A stretch of DNA of 64,000 bases from Actinospica sp035493475 (GCA_035493475.1 DATJIF010000175.1:1-64000), one strand, 5' to 3'. Shown: positions 24,363-32,699, counted from the first letter of the stretch. The notes: generated from the letters alone by a model not told the origin. Made by a program: numbers and translations.

Positions 24363-25448
24363 ATGGCGGAAACCGATCCTCCGGTCATCCCGGAGCCGAG
24401 CGCGGAGCTGCCTGCCGGGGATCCGGCACGCCGGGCGGCCGAACGCGGGATCGCGGGCACGCTGGGCCTCGCGCTGCTGTTCATCCTCTTCATCTGGTCG
24501 GCGAAGAAAATACCCGAGCTCTACCGGCACGAGCCGTGGCAGGACGATCCGTACGACGCACTGATCTCCCTCTCGATCTTCTGGGTGCCGCTGCTGGCCG
24601 CGCTGTGCCTGACGCGCGTACTGCTGTGGCGCCGCACGGCACCGCAGCCCGTCCGGCGCACCCGCGAACTGCTGCGGGCCAGTTGCGTGCTGCTGGTCGT
24701 GATCACGGCCACGCTCGCGGGTGACTGGATCAGCGTTGTGCTACGCGTCCACCAGGCCAGCTGGACCGGCGCCACAGCTGTCGCCGTCGCCGGGCTGGCC
24801 ACGGTGAGCCTCGTGGCGTTCGCGACCGCACGGGCACTACGTCGTGCCTCGCGGCAGCCGCTTCCACAGGCGGACGGGCCGGATTGGCTCACCGACATGA
24901 CCTCGCTGGGGGAGCAGGTGACGGCGCGACTCGGGCCGTTGCGCCCACACGCGACACGGGTCGTACTCGTGGCCGACCGCTATGCCGTGAAGGCCGTCCG
25001 CCGGCACCCGCTGCTCGTCGCGGGCGGCCTGTCGCTGGCGTTCGGATTCACAACCGCCCTCGCGCAAGGACTGCAGGAGGGATACACGCTCGGCGTCTAC
25101 CTGGTGCTGTTCCTGAACCACGCGGCCGGCATGTTCGCCTACCTGGCCCTCCTCGGCGCATTCCTCGGGATCGCGGGGACACCGCCGCAGCAGCGTGCCG
25201 TAACCCAATCAGCGGCCACGCGACGGCGCGCCGTGCACGCGGGGATCGCCGCGTGCGTGAGCATCCCGGTGGCGGGCGCCTTCCGCGCGCAACTGTGGTC
25301 GCTGATCGGCCGGCCTGGATCCATCGGGCCCTACGGCCTGATCGCTCTCATGCTCGCCGCCGCGGCAGCCGCTGCGGTGCTGACCTACGCCACGGAGACG
25401 GTCACGGAGACGATCACGGAACGCGCAGGCCGCCGACGGCCGGGGTGA
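24363..25448 (+). CDS. Integral membrane protein, PadR-linked
   Basis: The 361-residue protein has a soluble N-terminal stretch of about 28 residues. Around eight hydrophobic helices follow, for example GIAGTLGLALLFILFIW, LISLSIFWVPLLAALCL and LLVAGGLSLAFGFTTALA, with a charged loop at 165-200. No transporter motif is recognised. It is divergent from PadR across the operator repeats, so its expression is probably repressed until PadR senses its ligand. Confidence 0.65.
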   Translation: MAETDPPVIPEPSAELPAGDPARRAAERGIAGTLGLALLFILFIWSAKKIPELYRHEPWQDDPYDALISLSIFWVPLLAALCLTRVLLWRRTAPQPVRRTRELLRASCVLLVVITATLAGDWISVVLRVHQASWTGATAVAVAGLATVSLVAFATARALRRASRQPLPQADGPDWLTDMTSLGEQVTARLGPLRPHATRVVLVADRYAVKAVRRHPLLVAGGLSLAFGFTTALAQGLQEGYTLGVYLVLFLNHAAGMFAYLALLGAFLGIAGTPPQQRAVTQSAATRRRAVHAGIAACVSIPVAGAFRAQLWSLIGRPGSIGPYGLIALMLAAAAAAAVLTYATETVTETITERAGRRRPG

Positions 25449-25534
25449 ACGCGGCGATGGCCGGTCTCAGCGGATCCGCTCCTGCACACAACCCACACCG
25501 CATCTCCGCCACATCTTCACAGCATCCTGATTCG

Positions 25535-26320
25535 ATGAGGGACATGACCGACAACGGCACAGTCAGCTCCGCCCCGACGCCCTACCTCGACGCCGTCGCG
25601 GCCACCGACATCGGCCGCTCCTACAAGCAGGATCTCCTCGCCGCCCTGGCGATCGAGCCGGGCCACCACGTGCTCGACATCGGCTGCGGTCCCGGCACCG
25701 ATCTCATGGCCCTCGCCTCCGCGGCGGGCCCGAGCGGCGCGGTCTTCGGTATCGACCAGGACCCGCACATGGTCGCCACCGCACGTACGCGCACGGCCGA
25801 CCATCCGAGCGTCCAGGTGCGCCAGGCGGACGCGCACCGACTCCCGTTCGCGGACCACAGCATCGACCGCGCCCGTGCCGACCGCGTGCTCATGCACGTG
25901 GCCGATCCCGCGGCCGTGCTGACCGAAGTCCGCCGAGTCCTGCGTCCCGGCGGCCTGCTCACCCTCGCCGAACCCGACTGGGACGCCCTCGCGATCGACC
26001 ATCCCGACCTCGCGATCAGCCGCGCCTTCACCCGCTACATCGCAGAACGCGTCAACCGAAACCAAGCCATCGGACGGCAGCTACCCCGACTCACCACTCA
26101 AGCCGGCTACACGCTGCGCACCGTCCGCAACACTGCCGCCGTGTTCACCGACTTCGCGACGGCCGAGACGATCCTCGGGCTACGCCGCAACACCGACCGC
26201 GCCGTCACGGCCGGCTACCTCACCGCCGACGACGCGCGCATCTGGCTCGAACACCTCACCACCGCGACCTTCTTCGCCACCTCCACTTTCATCACCGTGC
26301 TCGCGCAAGCCGGTACGTAG
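25535..26320 (+). CDS. Class I SAM-dependent methyltransferase
   Basis: The 261-residue protein has the SAM-binding motif I VLDIGCGPGTDLMALA (about 43-58), motif II FGIDQDPHMVATA, motif III QADAHRLPFADHSIDRA, and the post-I block VRRVLRPGGLLTLAEPDW, as in UbiE/MenG-like enzymes. Substrate unknown. The ATG at 25535 or at 25544 could be the start; neither has an ideal ribosome site. Confidence 0.85.
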   Translation: MRDMTDNGTVSSAPTPYLDAVAATDIGRSYKQDLLAALAIEPGHHVLDIGCGPGTDLMALASAAGPSGAVFGIDQDPHMVATARTRTADHPSVQVRQADAHRLPFADHSIDRARADRVLMHVADPAAVLTEVRRVLRPGGLLTLAEPDWDALAIDHPDLAISRAFTRYIAERVNRNQAIGRQLPRLTTQAGYTLRTVRNTAAVFTDFATAETILGLRRNTDRAVTAGYLTADDARIWLEHLTTATFFATSTFITVLAQAGT

Positions 26321-26339
26321 GACTCGACGGCGACACTCG

Positions 26340-27122
26340 TCAGTCGGGGGCGAAGCGCATCTCCACTCTGCTGCCGAGGTCGGCTCCTTCGCTGTCCCAT
26401 GCCACCTTGACCTGGAACCAGACGCAGTCGCCGTGCGGCTGCAGGCCGAGCGATTCGAGCATGTCCGCCGGATCGGTCACCGTGCTGGGCAGGCCGCCGG
26501 ACGCCGGCACGTCGTCGTTCTCGGACACGAACGCGAGGCCGTCCTCGTCGAAGGGATCGACGTCGTCGGTGAGATACAGCCACGCCTCGCCGGTGATGAC
26601 GAAGCTGCCGCGGCTGGTGTTCGCCTTCCGGTCGCCGGGCGGGATGATCGAGCACAGCGCGAAGCAGTCCTCCCGGTGGGGCACCCTTCCGTCGGGCTTG
26701 ACCTCCCACAGTTCCCAGTACGTGCCGCAGGTGGCATAGCACTGGGAGATGAAGTCGACATTGCCGCCGTTCACGTAGGTGTCGAGCTGAGCGCCGTCCG
26801 TCGGCGTCCAGGTCTGCGTGCCCGGGTCGAAGATCTCGACGGTGAACACGCGGGTCACCTTCTGGATGACGAACCCCTTGGTGGCGCGCGCCGCGTTCTT
26901 CACCGTGACGTTGCGCTTCCGCATGAAGGAGCCGCACGGGCCTTCCGTTCCCCCGCCGGCCAGCGGGATCGCGAGCGTCGGCGTCGCCTCGACCTTCGTC
27001 GCGGTCCGGCGGCGCTTGCCCAGCGGCTCCTCCTCCTGCGCCTGCTGCCCACCGTCCTCACGCTTGCGCTTGTTCGGCTGCCGACGATCCCCCGCAGGCC
27101 GGTCGTCGCTGTTGTCCGCCAC
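26340..27122 (-). CDS. Hypothetical protein with basic bipartite N-terminus
   Basis: The 260-residue protein begins with a highly charged, probably disordered segment: the basic cluster NKRKRED, an acidic Gln/Glu spacer, then GKRRR (about residues 17-40). A Gly-rich linker follows. The globular part, about 65-260, starts GPCGSFMRKRNVTVKNAARA and contains KGFVIQKVTRVFTVEIFD, YATCGTYWELWEVKPDGRVP and SFVITGEAWLYLTDD. The latter pattern resembles a domain I have seen appended to DUF4157-type extracellular contractile-injection cargo proteins, but I cannot confirm this. No signal peptide. I use the GTG at 27122, preceded by GGGGGTAGGG; a TTG at 27134 is the alternative. Confidence 0.5.
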   Translation of the reverse strand: MADNSDDRPAGDRRQPNKRKREDGGQQAQEEEPLGKRRRTATKVEATPTLAIPLAGGGTEGPCGSFMRKRNVTVKNAARATKGFVIQKVTRVFTVEIFDPGTQTWTPTDGAQLDTYVNGGNVDFISQCYATCGTYWELWEVKPDGRVPHREDCFALCSIIPPGDRKANTSRGSFVITGEAWLYLTDDVDPFDEDGLAFVSENDDVPASGGLPSTVTDPADMLESLGLQPHGDCVWFQVKVAWDSEGADLGSRVEMRFAPD

Positions 27123-27278
27123 CCCTACCCCCAAGCCGTAGTCGCACGGTTGCGATCAGTGCCCTTCGATACGGAAGCTAGAGCAAGCCGCAGCCGCCCG
27201 CAAGGCGCCCCAACCAGCGCGCACAGGACGTGAGCACCGTGCGGTTCACCTGAGGCCGGCCGGCGCGGGGGAGGGGTC

Positions 27279-28325
27279 TTACAGCGCCATTCCCGGGATC
27301 CGGGCGCGGATGGCGTCCATGGTCGCCTCGTCGGAGACACCCTGCCAGTCATACCGCGGCGTGTACGGCGCCTGAAGCGCGGTCATGTCCTCGTCGGTGA
27401 GCGCGACGTCCAGTGACGCGATCGCGTCGTCGATCTGGGTGATCGAACCGGCGCCGACCAGCGGTGCGGTGACGACCGGCTGGCGGTGCAACCAGGCCAG
27501 GGCGATCTGCGCCCGGCTCACCCCGTGCGCTTCCGCGACCTTGCCGACCGCGTCGACGATGGCGTGGTTGGACGCCTGCTCGGCGGGCGAGTAGAGCAGG
27601 TCGGCGTAGGCGCCGTCGGTCTCGGCGCGGGCGGTCGAGTTCGCGTCGTCCCACGCGCGGGCCAGGCGACCCCGCGCGAGCGGACTCCAGACGATCGTTC
27701 CGACGCCCTCGTCGAGGCACAGCGGGATCATCTCGCGTTCCTCCTCGCGGGCCAGGAGGTTGTAGTGGTCCTGCATGGAGACGAACCGGGCCCAGCCGTG
27801 TTCACGTTGCAGATGGAGGGCCTTGGCGAACTCCCAGGCGAACATCGACGACGCGCCGAGGTAGCGCACCTTGCCGGCCTTCACGAGATCGCTGAGTGCT
27901 TCCAGGGTCTCTTCCAGCGGGGTGGCGTGGTCGTTGCGGTGGATCTGGTAGAGGTCGATGTAGTCGGTGCCCAGCCGCCGCAGCGAGTGGTGGACCTCGG
28001 TCATGATCGCCTTGCGGGACAGGCCCTTGCCGTTGGGGCCGGGGCGCATCGGGTGGCGCAGTTTGGTGGCGATCACCACGTCGTCGCGGTCGGCGAAGTC
28101 GCGCAGGGCGCGTCCGAGGATCTCCTCGCTGGACCCGTTCGAGTACATGTTCGCGGTGTCGAAGAAGTTGACGCCCGCGTCCAGGGCGTGCTTGATCAGC
28201 GGGCGGGCTTCCTGTTCGCCGAGCGACCAGACGGGGTGGCCCCGGTCCGGCTCGCCGTAGGTCATCGCGCCGATCGCGATGGGAGAGACGTCCAGACCGG
28301 TGGCACCGAGTTTCACGTAACGCAT
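27279..28325 (-). CDS. Aldo/keto reductase
   Basis: The 348-residue TIM-barrel enzyme has the catalytic tetrad of the AKR family: Asp in NFFDTANMYSNGSSEEILG (Tyr about four residues later), Lys in VVIATKLRH and His in DLYQIHRNDHATPLEETL. The NADP-binding C-terminal part includes WSPLARGRLARAWD. A good ribosome site (GGAGATCCCC) precedes the ATG. It is divergent from a TetR gene whose double palindrome covers the shared promoter; it is thus the likely TetR target. Confidence 0.9.
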   Translation of the reverse strand: MRYVKLGATGLDVSPIAIGAMTYGEPDRGHPVWSLGEQEARPLIKHALDAGVNFFDTANMYSNGSSEEILGRALRDFADRDDVVIATKLRHPMRPGPNGKGLSRKAIMTEVHHSLRRLGTDYIDLYQIHRNDHATPLEETLEALSDLVKAGKVRYLGASSMFAWEFAKALHLQREHGWARFVSMQDHYNLLAREEEREMIPLCLDEGVGTIVWSPLARGRLARAWDDANSTARAETDGAYADLLYSPAEQASNHAIVDAVGKVAEAHGVSRAQIALAWLHRQPVVTAPLVGAGSITQIDDAIASLDVALTDEDMTALQAPYTPRYDWQGVSDEATMDAIRARIPGMAL

Positions 28326-28346
28326 GGGGATCTCCTGCGAGGATGA

Positions 28347-28395
28347 ACTTGCGGAGGATCCTCCGCAAGTGCGAAACTAGCGGAGGATCCTCCGC
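28347..28395. promoter_or_regulatory. Tandem TetR palindromes
   Basis: A perfect 24 bp palindrome (half-site ACTTGCGGAGGA, 28347-28370) and a second 16 bp copy (GCGGAGGATCCTCCGC, 28380-28395) share the core CGGAGGATCCTCCG, with centres 29 bp apart. They lie between the aldo/keto reductase and the TetR gene and should bind two dimers. Confidence 0.8.
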
Positions 28396-28422
28396 GAGTC
28401 AACCGGAGGGCATCATGAAGAC

Positions 28423-29007
28423 ATGACCGACCAGTCGCCGAGCACCTACGGCACCCAGCGCAAGGCCGCCGCGCGCAACCGGGTGGCGATCATCGAGGCC
28501 GCCCACGAGCTGTTCGCGGACAACCCGCTGGTGCCGCTGAGCGAGGTCGCCAAGCGTGCGGGTGTCGGCGCCGGGACGCTCTACCGGCACTTCCCGACCC
28601 GCGAGGACCTGATCCTGGCCGCCTACCAGCACGACATCGAACGCCTCACCACCACCGCGGACGACGTGTTGGCGCGCCAGTCATCGGCCAAAGCGGCCTT
28701 CGTCGAGTGGTTCGAGACCCTGGCCGGCTACATCCGCATCAAGCACGGCCTCGGCGACGCGCTGCACAGTGCCGCCGCCCAAGACGTGATCGACGCCTCC
28801 TGGGCCCCGACCACCGCCGCCGTGGCGAAGCTGGTCGACGCGTGCGTGGCCGAGGGCAGCATCGCCGCCGGGCACGACCCCGCGGACATCATCATGCTGA
28901 TGAGCTTCCTGTGGCGGGTCGCCGGCACCGACGACGGCGCCGCCCAGGGACGGCGACTGATCGCCACCGTGTTCTCCGGCCTGCAGGCACCGCCCCGGCC
29001 GGTCTGA
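28423..29007 (+). CDS. TetR-family repressor
   Basis: The 194-residue protein has an N-terminal TetR domain (RVAIIEAAHELFADNPLVPL, SEVAKRAGVGAGTLYRHFPTREDLILAAY) and a helical ligand domain with KHGLGDALHSAAA, as in the common YP_709797-like/SbtR C-terminal group. It is divergent from the aldo/keto reductase and almost certainly binds the tandem palindromes at 28347-28395, repressing both genes. Confidence 0.92.
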   Translation: MTDQSPSTYGTQRKAAARNRVAIIEAAHELFADNPLVPLSEVAKRAGVGAGTLYRHFPTREDLILAAYQHDIERLTTTADDVLARQSSAKAAFVEWFETLAGYIRIKHGLGDALHSAAAQDVIDASWAPTTAAVAKLVDACVAEGSIAAGHDPADIIMLMSFLWRVAGTDDGAAQGRRLIATVFSGLQAPPRPV

Positions 29008-29133
29008 CGGACGGTGGCAACCGCGCTCCGGTGAGTCCGGTAGTCTCATTCGGGTATGGAGCGCTGATCGCAGCGCGGGACTGCACGTTTTGTGGGCCCG
29101 GGGCGAGCGCTCCATGAAGGAGAGCACATCAGT

Positions 29134-29337
29134 ATGGCTACTGGCACTGTGAAGTGGTTCAACGCGGAAAAGGGCTTCGGGTTCATCGAGCAGGACGGGG
29201 GCGGCCCCGACGTGTTCGCCCACTACTCCGCGATCGCCACCCAGGGCTACCGTGAGCTTCAGGAAGGCCAGAACGTCAGCTTCGAGGTGACCCAGGGCCC
29301 CAAGGGCCCGCAGGCCGCCAACATCCTGCCGATCTGA
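29134..29337 (+). CDS. Cold-shock protein (CspA family)
   Basis: The 67-residue protein is a single cold-shock domain: MATGTVKWFNAEKGFGFIEQ carries RNP-1 (KGFGFI), DVFAHYSAI carries RNP-2 (VFAHY, with the usual second aromatic), and it ends GPQAANILPI. It binds single-stranded RNA/DNA. The start at 29134 is set by the GGAG at 29119. The leader from about 29054 has GC-rich complementary stretches (GGAGCGCTGATCGCAGCGC and GAGCGCTCC) that could fold, as in other actinobacterial csp leaders. Confidence 0.95.
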   Translation: MATGTVKWFNAEKGFGFIEQDGGGPDVFAHYSAIATQGYRELQEGQNVSFEVTQGPKGPQAANILPI

Positions 29338-29352
29338 CCCTGAGAACGTGAT

Positions 29353-29389
29353 CGTCGGGGCCGCCGGATTCCTTCCGGCGGCCCCGACG
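29353..29389 (+). terminator. Strong stem-loop after cold-shock gene
   Basis: A perfect 15 bp stem (CGTCGGGGCCGCCGG, 29353-29367, with its complement at 29375-29389) and a 7-base loop lie 16 bp after the stop codon. Confidence 0.9.
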
Positions 29390-29432
29390 CGTTCAACCGG
29401 CACGATCTGTGGTGGTCGGGTCGACGGACCCG

Positions 29433-29642
29433 TCAGTAGCGTCGGCGGCCCGTCGGCAGGGCCTCGACGTGGTACTCCCGGGTGTCCCCGTCGGCCGCCA
29501 ACTCGGCGATCCGGGCGGCGGCCAGTTCCGGAGAGTCGAACTTGTAGGCGTTCGACCTGACGTACGTGACCCCGTCGGCCCCGAACGACCTGCCCCAGAA
29601 GCTGCCGGAGTCTGTCGCGATGATGAAGCTCGTGGAGTCCAT
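29433..29642 (-). CDS. Small conserved hypothetical protein
   Basis: This 69-residue protein starts MDSTSFIIATDSGSFWGRSF and contains SNAYKFDSPELAAARIAELA, suggesting a small beta-beta-alpha fold. It ends with a basic GRRRY tail. Family unknown. It is monocistronic, convergent with the cold-shock gene's terminator. Confidence 0.55.
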   Translation of the reverse strand: MDSTSFIIATDSGSFWGRSFGADGVTYVRSNAYKFDSPELAAARIAELAADGDTREYHVEALPTGRRRY

Positions 29643-29759
29643 GCGCCTACCCTACGCCCCGGCCAAGGCTTCGCCACGCAGCGTGAATGCGCCAGGTGCC
29701 GGGGCGCACGCTCGGACGGCGGATGACGGGCGGTCCGGCCGGGCCCGCGGCGACCTGCC

Positions 29760-30098
29760 TCAGGAGGCCGCGCGCAGCTTGGCCAGGGCCTGGGCCAGCA
29801 GGATCTCCGCGTCCGCGTCACTGCGCCGCTCGCGCACGTAGGCGAGATGGGTCTTGTACGGCTCCACGCGCGTGGCGGGCGGCGGGTTGTCGCGGTCCTG
29901 CCCGGCGGGCATGGCGCAGCTGTGGCAGTCCCACGTCTCCGGGGCGACCGCCTCGGCCGCGAACATCGCCCGCGTCGAGTGGCCGCCGGCGCACCAGAAC
30001 GTCACCGCGACCCGCGCGACGAGGTCACCGCCGCGCTCGGACTCTCCGGCGGGACCCGAGCCGATCCGCCGTCCGCGGACTCCACTGCTTCGTGCCAT
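29760..30098 (-). CDS. RNA polymerase-binding protein RbpA paralogue
   Basis: The 112-residue protein matches RbpA over its length: an N-terminal tail (ARSSGVRGRRIGSG), a core with a Cys/His zinc-like site (FWCAGGHSTRAMFAAEA and WDCHSCAMPAG), a basic linker (RVEPYKTHLAYVRERRSDAD) and a sigma-interacting helix (AEILLAQALAKLRAA). RbpA stabilises the holoenzyme of principal sigma factors in actinobacteria. The weak N-terminal match and unusual pattern suggest a second copy (RbpB-like), not the housekeeping gene. GGGAG precedes the ATG at 30098. Confidence 0.85.
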   Translation of the reverse strand: MARSSGVRGRRIGSGPAGESERGGDLVARVAVTFWCAGGHSTRAMFAAEAVAPETWDCHSCAMPAGQDRDNPPPATRVEPYKTHLAYVRERRSDADAEILLAQALAKLRAAS

Positions 30099-30363
30099 GG
30101 TTGGTGTTCTCCCTTTGATCGCGATCGATCCAGGAACGAGCCGCCGCCGATCAGCGCCGCCGTCATCGCCCGAAGCAGACCCGCAGAGCGCGGGGCATAG
30201 TCTCGACACTACGTCCGTGCCGCCCGCGGTAGATCACGAAACGGCGTCACTCGGGGCGCGACTGACCCCCGCTCCGTACCCGAGCCAGCCAGTGGGCCGA
30301 CGGGTCTGCGATGCCCTAAGGACACCGCGGTGCGCCTCGAGGAGGCGGGCAAGGCTGTGAATC

Positions 30364-30378
30364 GGGTCGTTCGGCCCT
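30364..30378. promoter_or_regulatory. DevR/DosR-like box 2 (one mismatch)
   Basis: GGGTCGTTCGGCCCT differs from the GGGAC-N5-GGCCCT pattern only at the fourth base. Its centre is 42 bp before the ATG of the deazaflavin-dependent reductase. Confidence 0.45.
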
Positions 30379-30412
30379 GCCTGCCGTTTTGGGCTGCTGA
30401 GACGATCGGGGC

Positions 30413-30799
30413 ATGAAGGGTCCGATTCAGAATGTTCTGCGGCAGGTGACGCGGGTGACGCGGCCGGTGGCGCTTCGGTCGGCTCGGGGCGGGCGGTCCG
30501 GGTTGACGGTCGTGCGTCATGTGGGGCGGCGGTCGGGTCGTGTGTATGAGACTCCTGTTGTCGCGGTTGAACACGACGGGGACTTTTACATCGCGCTGCC
30601 GTATGGGGAGCGTACGGATTGGTTGAGGAACGTTCTCGCCGCGGGTGGCGCCACGTTCGTGTCGGGTGGGCTGGCCTACGAGGTCGACGGCCCTGAGGTG
30701 GTTCCGATGTCGGAGGCGGCGGCCTACTTCCGGCCTCGGGAGCAGCGGATGCAGCGCAGGTTCGGTGTCGACTCGGCGCTGCGGATCCACCGGGTCTGA
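30413..30799 (+). CDS. Deazaflavin (F420)-dependent nitroreductase-family protein
   Basis: The 128-residue protein matches the DUF385/Ddn-like family: LTVVRHVGRRSGRVYETPVV (about 28-47, the F420 phosphate-binding GRRSG region), VEHDGDFYIALPYGERTDWLRNVLAAGGATF, then LAYEVDGPEVV. Members use reduced F420 to reduce quinones or nitro compounds. The DevR-like box at 30364-30378 fits with nitroreductases being common members of dormancy regulons. Confidence 0.85.
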   Translation: MKGPIQNVLRQVTRVTRPVALRSARGGRSGLTVVRHVGRRSGRVYETPVVAVEHDGDFYIALPYGERTDWLRNVLAAGGATFVSGGLAYEVDGPEVVPMSEAAAYFRPREQRMQRRFGVDSALRIHRV

Positions 30800-30841
30800 C
30801 ACGACGATCTGACACGAAATCGGGAGTCGGTGAGGTGCGGG

Positions 30842-31618
30842 ATGTTGTTGTTGAGGTCTAGGCGGATGCCGTTCATCGCGGTCGCCGGGGTTCTCGTCGT
30901 GGCCGGTGCTGGCGCGGGGGCCGCTGTGGTCGTATCGGGTTCGGGTACGGCTCACACCGTGGTCGCGACGTCCGCTGGGGCGCCTGCATGGATGACGAGC
31001 TACTCCGGCTACGGCACCACGATGGGGCGCTATGGACGTTCGCCTGGGATGATGGGCGGGAGCGGCGGCATGATGTACGGCGGCACGGACATGGGCCGGG
31101 TGATGGGCCGCGTGTTGGCCGCGGAGCCGGGGCCTCGGGTGTCCGCCGCGGAGGCGCAGTCCGAGGCCGTGTCAGTGCCTTCGGGCGGGCTAGTGGATGC
31201 CGCTGCCAATACCCTGACGTTCGCGGGTTATGATGTCACGCTCGATGTGGTGGCCGGACCGAGTGACGCGGCGATGTACAGGTTCGAGATCGCGGGGCTC
31301 GTTGATCCGACTGTGGTGGTCCCGGTTGGAGCGCGTGTCACGTTGCGTTTCGTCAATGCGGATCAGGACATGGCGCACGGCATCGTGGTCGTCGCGGACG
31401 GTTCGGATGTCGCCGACGGCTACGGCTGGATGCCGATGATGACCGAGGCTCCGGTGTTCCGTGGTGCCGAGGTCTGGGCTCTCGGTGAGGAGACTTCGTC
31501 TGGGGCTCCGGTCGCGACCACTGAGTTCACCGCGGCGGTCGCGGGCACGTACACGTATCTGTGTCCTGTGCCGGGGCACGCGCAGCAGGGTATGAGTGGC
31601 ACCTTGAGTGTTCGCTGA
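30842..31618 (+). CDS. Exported cupredoxin-domain protein with Met/Gly-rich linker
   Basis: The 258-residue protein has a signal or membrane anchor (MPFIAVAGVLVVAGAGAGAAVVV), a Met/Gly-rich low-complexity segment at 45-90 (TMGRYGRSPGMMGGSGGMMY), and a C-terminal cupredoxin fold. The copper ligands are visible: His in DMAHGIVVVADG, then Cys, His and Met in YLCPVPGHAQQGM. It resembles sulfocyanin/plastocyanin-like electron carriers. The Met-rich part may bind Cu(I). The start could also be the GTG at 30830. Confidence 0.8.
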   Translation: MLLLRSRRMPFIAVAGVLVVAGAGAGAAVVVSGSGTAHTVVATSAGAPAWMTSYSGYGTTMGRYGRSPGMMGGSGGMMYGGTDMGRVMGRVLAAEPGPRVSAAEAQSEAVSVPSGGLVDAAANTLTFAGYDVTLDVVAGPSDAAMYRFEIAGLVDPTVVVPVGARVTLRFVNADQDMAHGIVVVADGSDVADGYGWMPMMTEAPVFRGAEVWALGEETSSGAPVATTEFTAAVAGTYTYLCPVPGHAQQGMSGTLSVR

Positions 31619-31650
31619 ATCGGTCTACGGCGTGGAGATCGGCGTTGAGC

Positions 31651-32223
31651 TTATCTCCACGCACCGCCGTCGTGGTCCTGCTGGACCTGCTCGTCTAGCC
31701 TGCGCATCGCCAGGCCGATGGAGTCGATGACTCCTTGCAGGCGGCGCATCGCCTGGCCGCGTACGGCGGTCTCGACGAGGATCGTCGCGAGGATCTGAGC
31801 GAGCTGCGACCGCCGCGGGGAGAGATCGACCGCACGCTGTTGGCACAGCAGCAGCACGCCTAGCGGGTGGTCGTCGCTGCTGACCGGAATCGCGGTCGAA
31901 CGGGCGTAGCCGGCGGCCTTCAGTGCCTTGGCGAAGCCGGGCCAGTGCGTGCCGTCGGCGCCTCGGCCGGGGCAGTACGCGTTTTCGCCGGTCTTCAGGC
32001 TTGCCGCGGCCGGTCCCGGCAGGCCGGCGACCTCGAGGGCGCAGAGCCGGTACACGGACTCGTCGGTGGTGAGGGCGACCGAGTTCAGCGTGCCGTCGTC
32101 TGCCAGCAGCACGCCCGCCCCGGCGACCTCGAGCAGGCGGGCCGCGCGGATCACCCTGGAGTCCTCGTGCGGCTCCGACGCCAGGCGCTTCACCTTCGCT
32201 TCCCGCATCGCACTGATCGTCAT
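31651..32223 (-). CDS. GAF-domain protein
   Basis: The 190-residue protein has a single GAF-like sensor domain: ARLLEVAGAGVLLADDGTLN, ESVYRLCALEVAGLPGPAAA, the loop KTGENAYCP, ARSTAIPVSSDDHPLGVLLLCQQ. It ends in a helix (RRLQGVIDSIGLAMRRLDEQVQQDH) that resembles a shortened ANTAR or dimer helix. It has a near-leaderless start: -10-like CATAGCT lies just upstream and the DevR-like box at 32258-32272 sits about -41. It may sense ligands or redox state. Confidence 0.75.
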   Translation of the reverse strand: MTISAMREAKVKRLASEPHEDSRVIRAARLLEVAGAGVLLADDGTLNSVALTTDESVYRLCALEVAGLPGPAAASLKTGENAYCPGRGADGTHWPGFAKALKAAGYARSTAIPVSSDDHPLGVLLLCQQRAVDLSPRRSQLAQILATILVETAVRGQAMRRLQGVIDSIGLAMRRLDEQVQQDHDGGAWR

Positions 32224-32257
32224 GCGGTAAAGCTATGCGGGAGGCGGCGACGCGGGC

Positions 32258-32272
32258 AGGGCCGGTGGTCCC
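32258..32272. promoter_or_regulatory. DevR/DosR-like box 3
   Basis: AGGGCCGGTGGTCCC (reverse GGGACCACCGGCCCT) has its centre about 41 bp upstream of the GAF-protein start at 32223, the position expected for an activator overlapping the -35 region. Confidence 0.6.
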
Positions 32273-32282
32273 GAGTCCTCGG

Positions 32283-32699
32283 TCACACGATGCGCTGCCC
32301 GGAGATCAGTTCCGGTCGCAGCCGCACGAGGTTGTCCGCGGGTGAGTCGACCCAGGGTGCGCACAGCTTGCGGTAGCGGTCGACGAGATCGGGCGCCGTG
32401 ACCGGTTCGGCCCGGCCGACCACGGCGACACTCCAGCCGATCAGGGTCTCGGCGTCGATACAGTCCGCCTGGTAGGCGACGACCGAGCCGCCGGCGTCCG
32501 CTCCGCTGATCGCCGCGAGAGTCGTGGCACCGTCCGTCCGGAAGACCAGCCGGCCGCGCTCGTCGATGATGTGCGTGGCCGTGCGAAGGGCGGGCAGCGC
32601 TTCCAGAGTGAACACGATCCGCCCCAGACGCACGCTGCCGAGCAGGCGCAACGCCTCGACCGCGTCCAGTTCCACGACTCGGCGCGTCTGCTCTCTCAC
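32283..32699 (-). CDS. Pyridoxamine 5'-phosphate oxidase-like (split-barrel flavin/F420) protein
   Basis: The 138-residue protein has the PNPOx-like split barrel: LLGSVRLGRIVFTLEALPAL, THIIDERGRLVFRTDGATTL, GSVVAYQADCIDAETLIGWSVAVVGRAEPV. Such proteins bind FMN or F420 or are degenerate sensors; PNPOx-like genes are frequent in DosR-type dormancy regulons. It is separated from the downstream GAF gene by about 60 bp containing DevR-like box 3, and DevR-like box 4 lies 124-138 bp upstream. Confidence 0.82.
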   Translation of the reverse strand: MREQTRRVVELDAVEALRLLGSVRLGRIVFTLEALPALRTATHIIDERGRLVFRTDGATTLAAISGADAGGSVVAYQADCIDAETLIGWSVAVVGRAEPVTAPDLVDRYRKLCAPWVDSPADNLVRLRPELISGQRIV

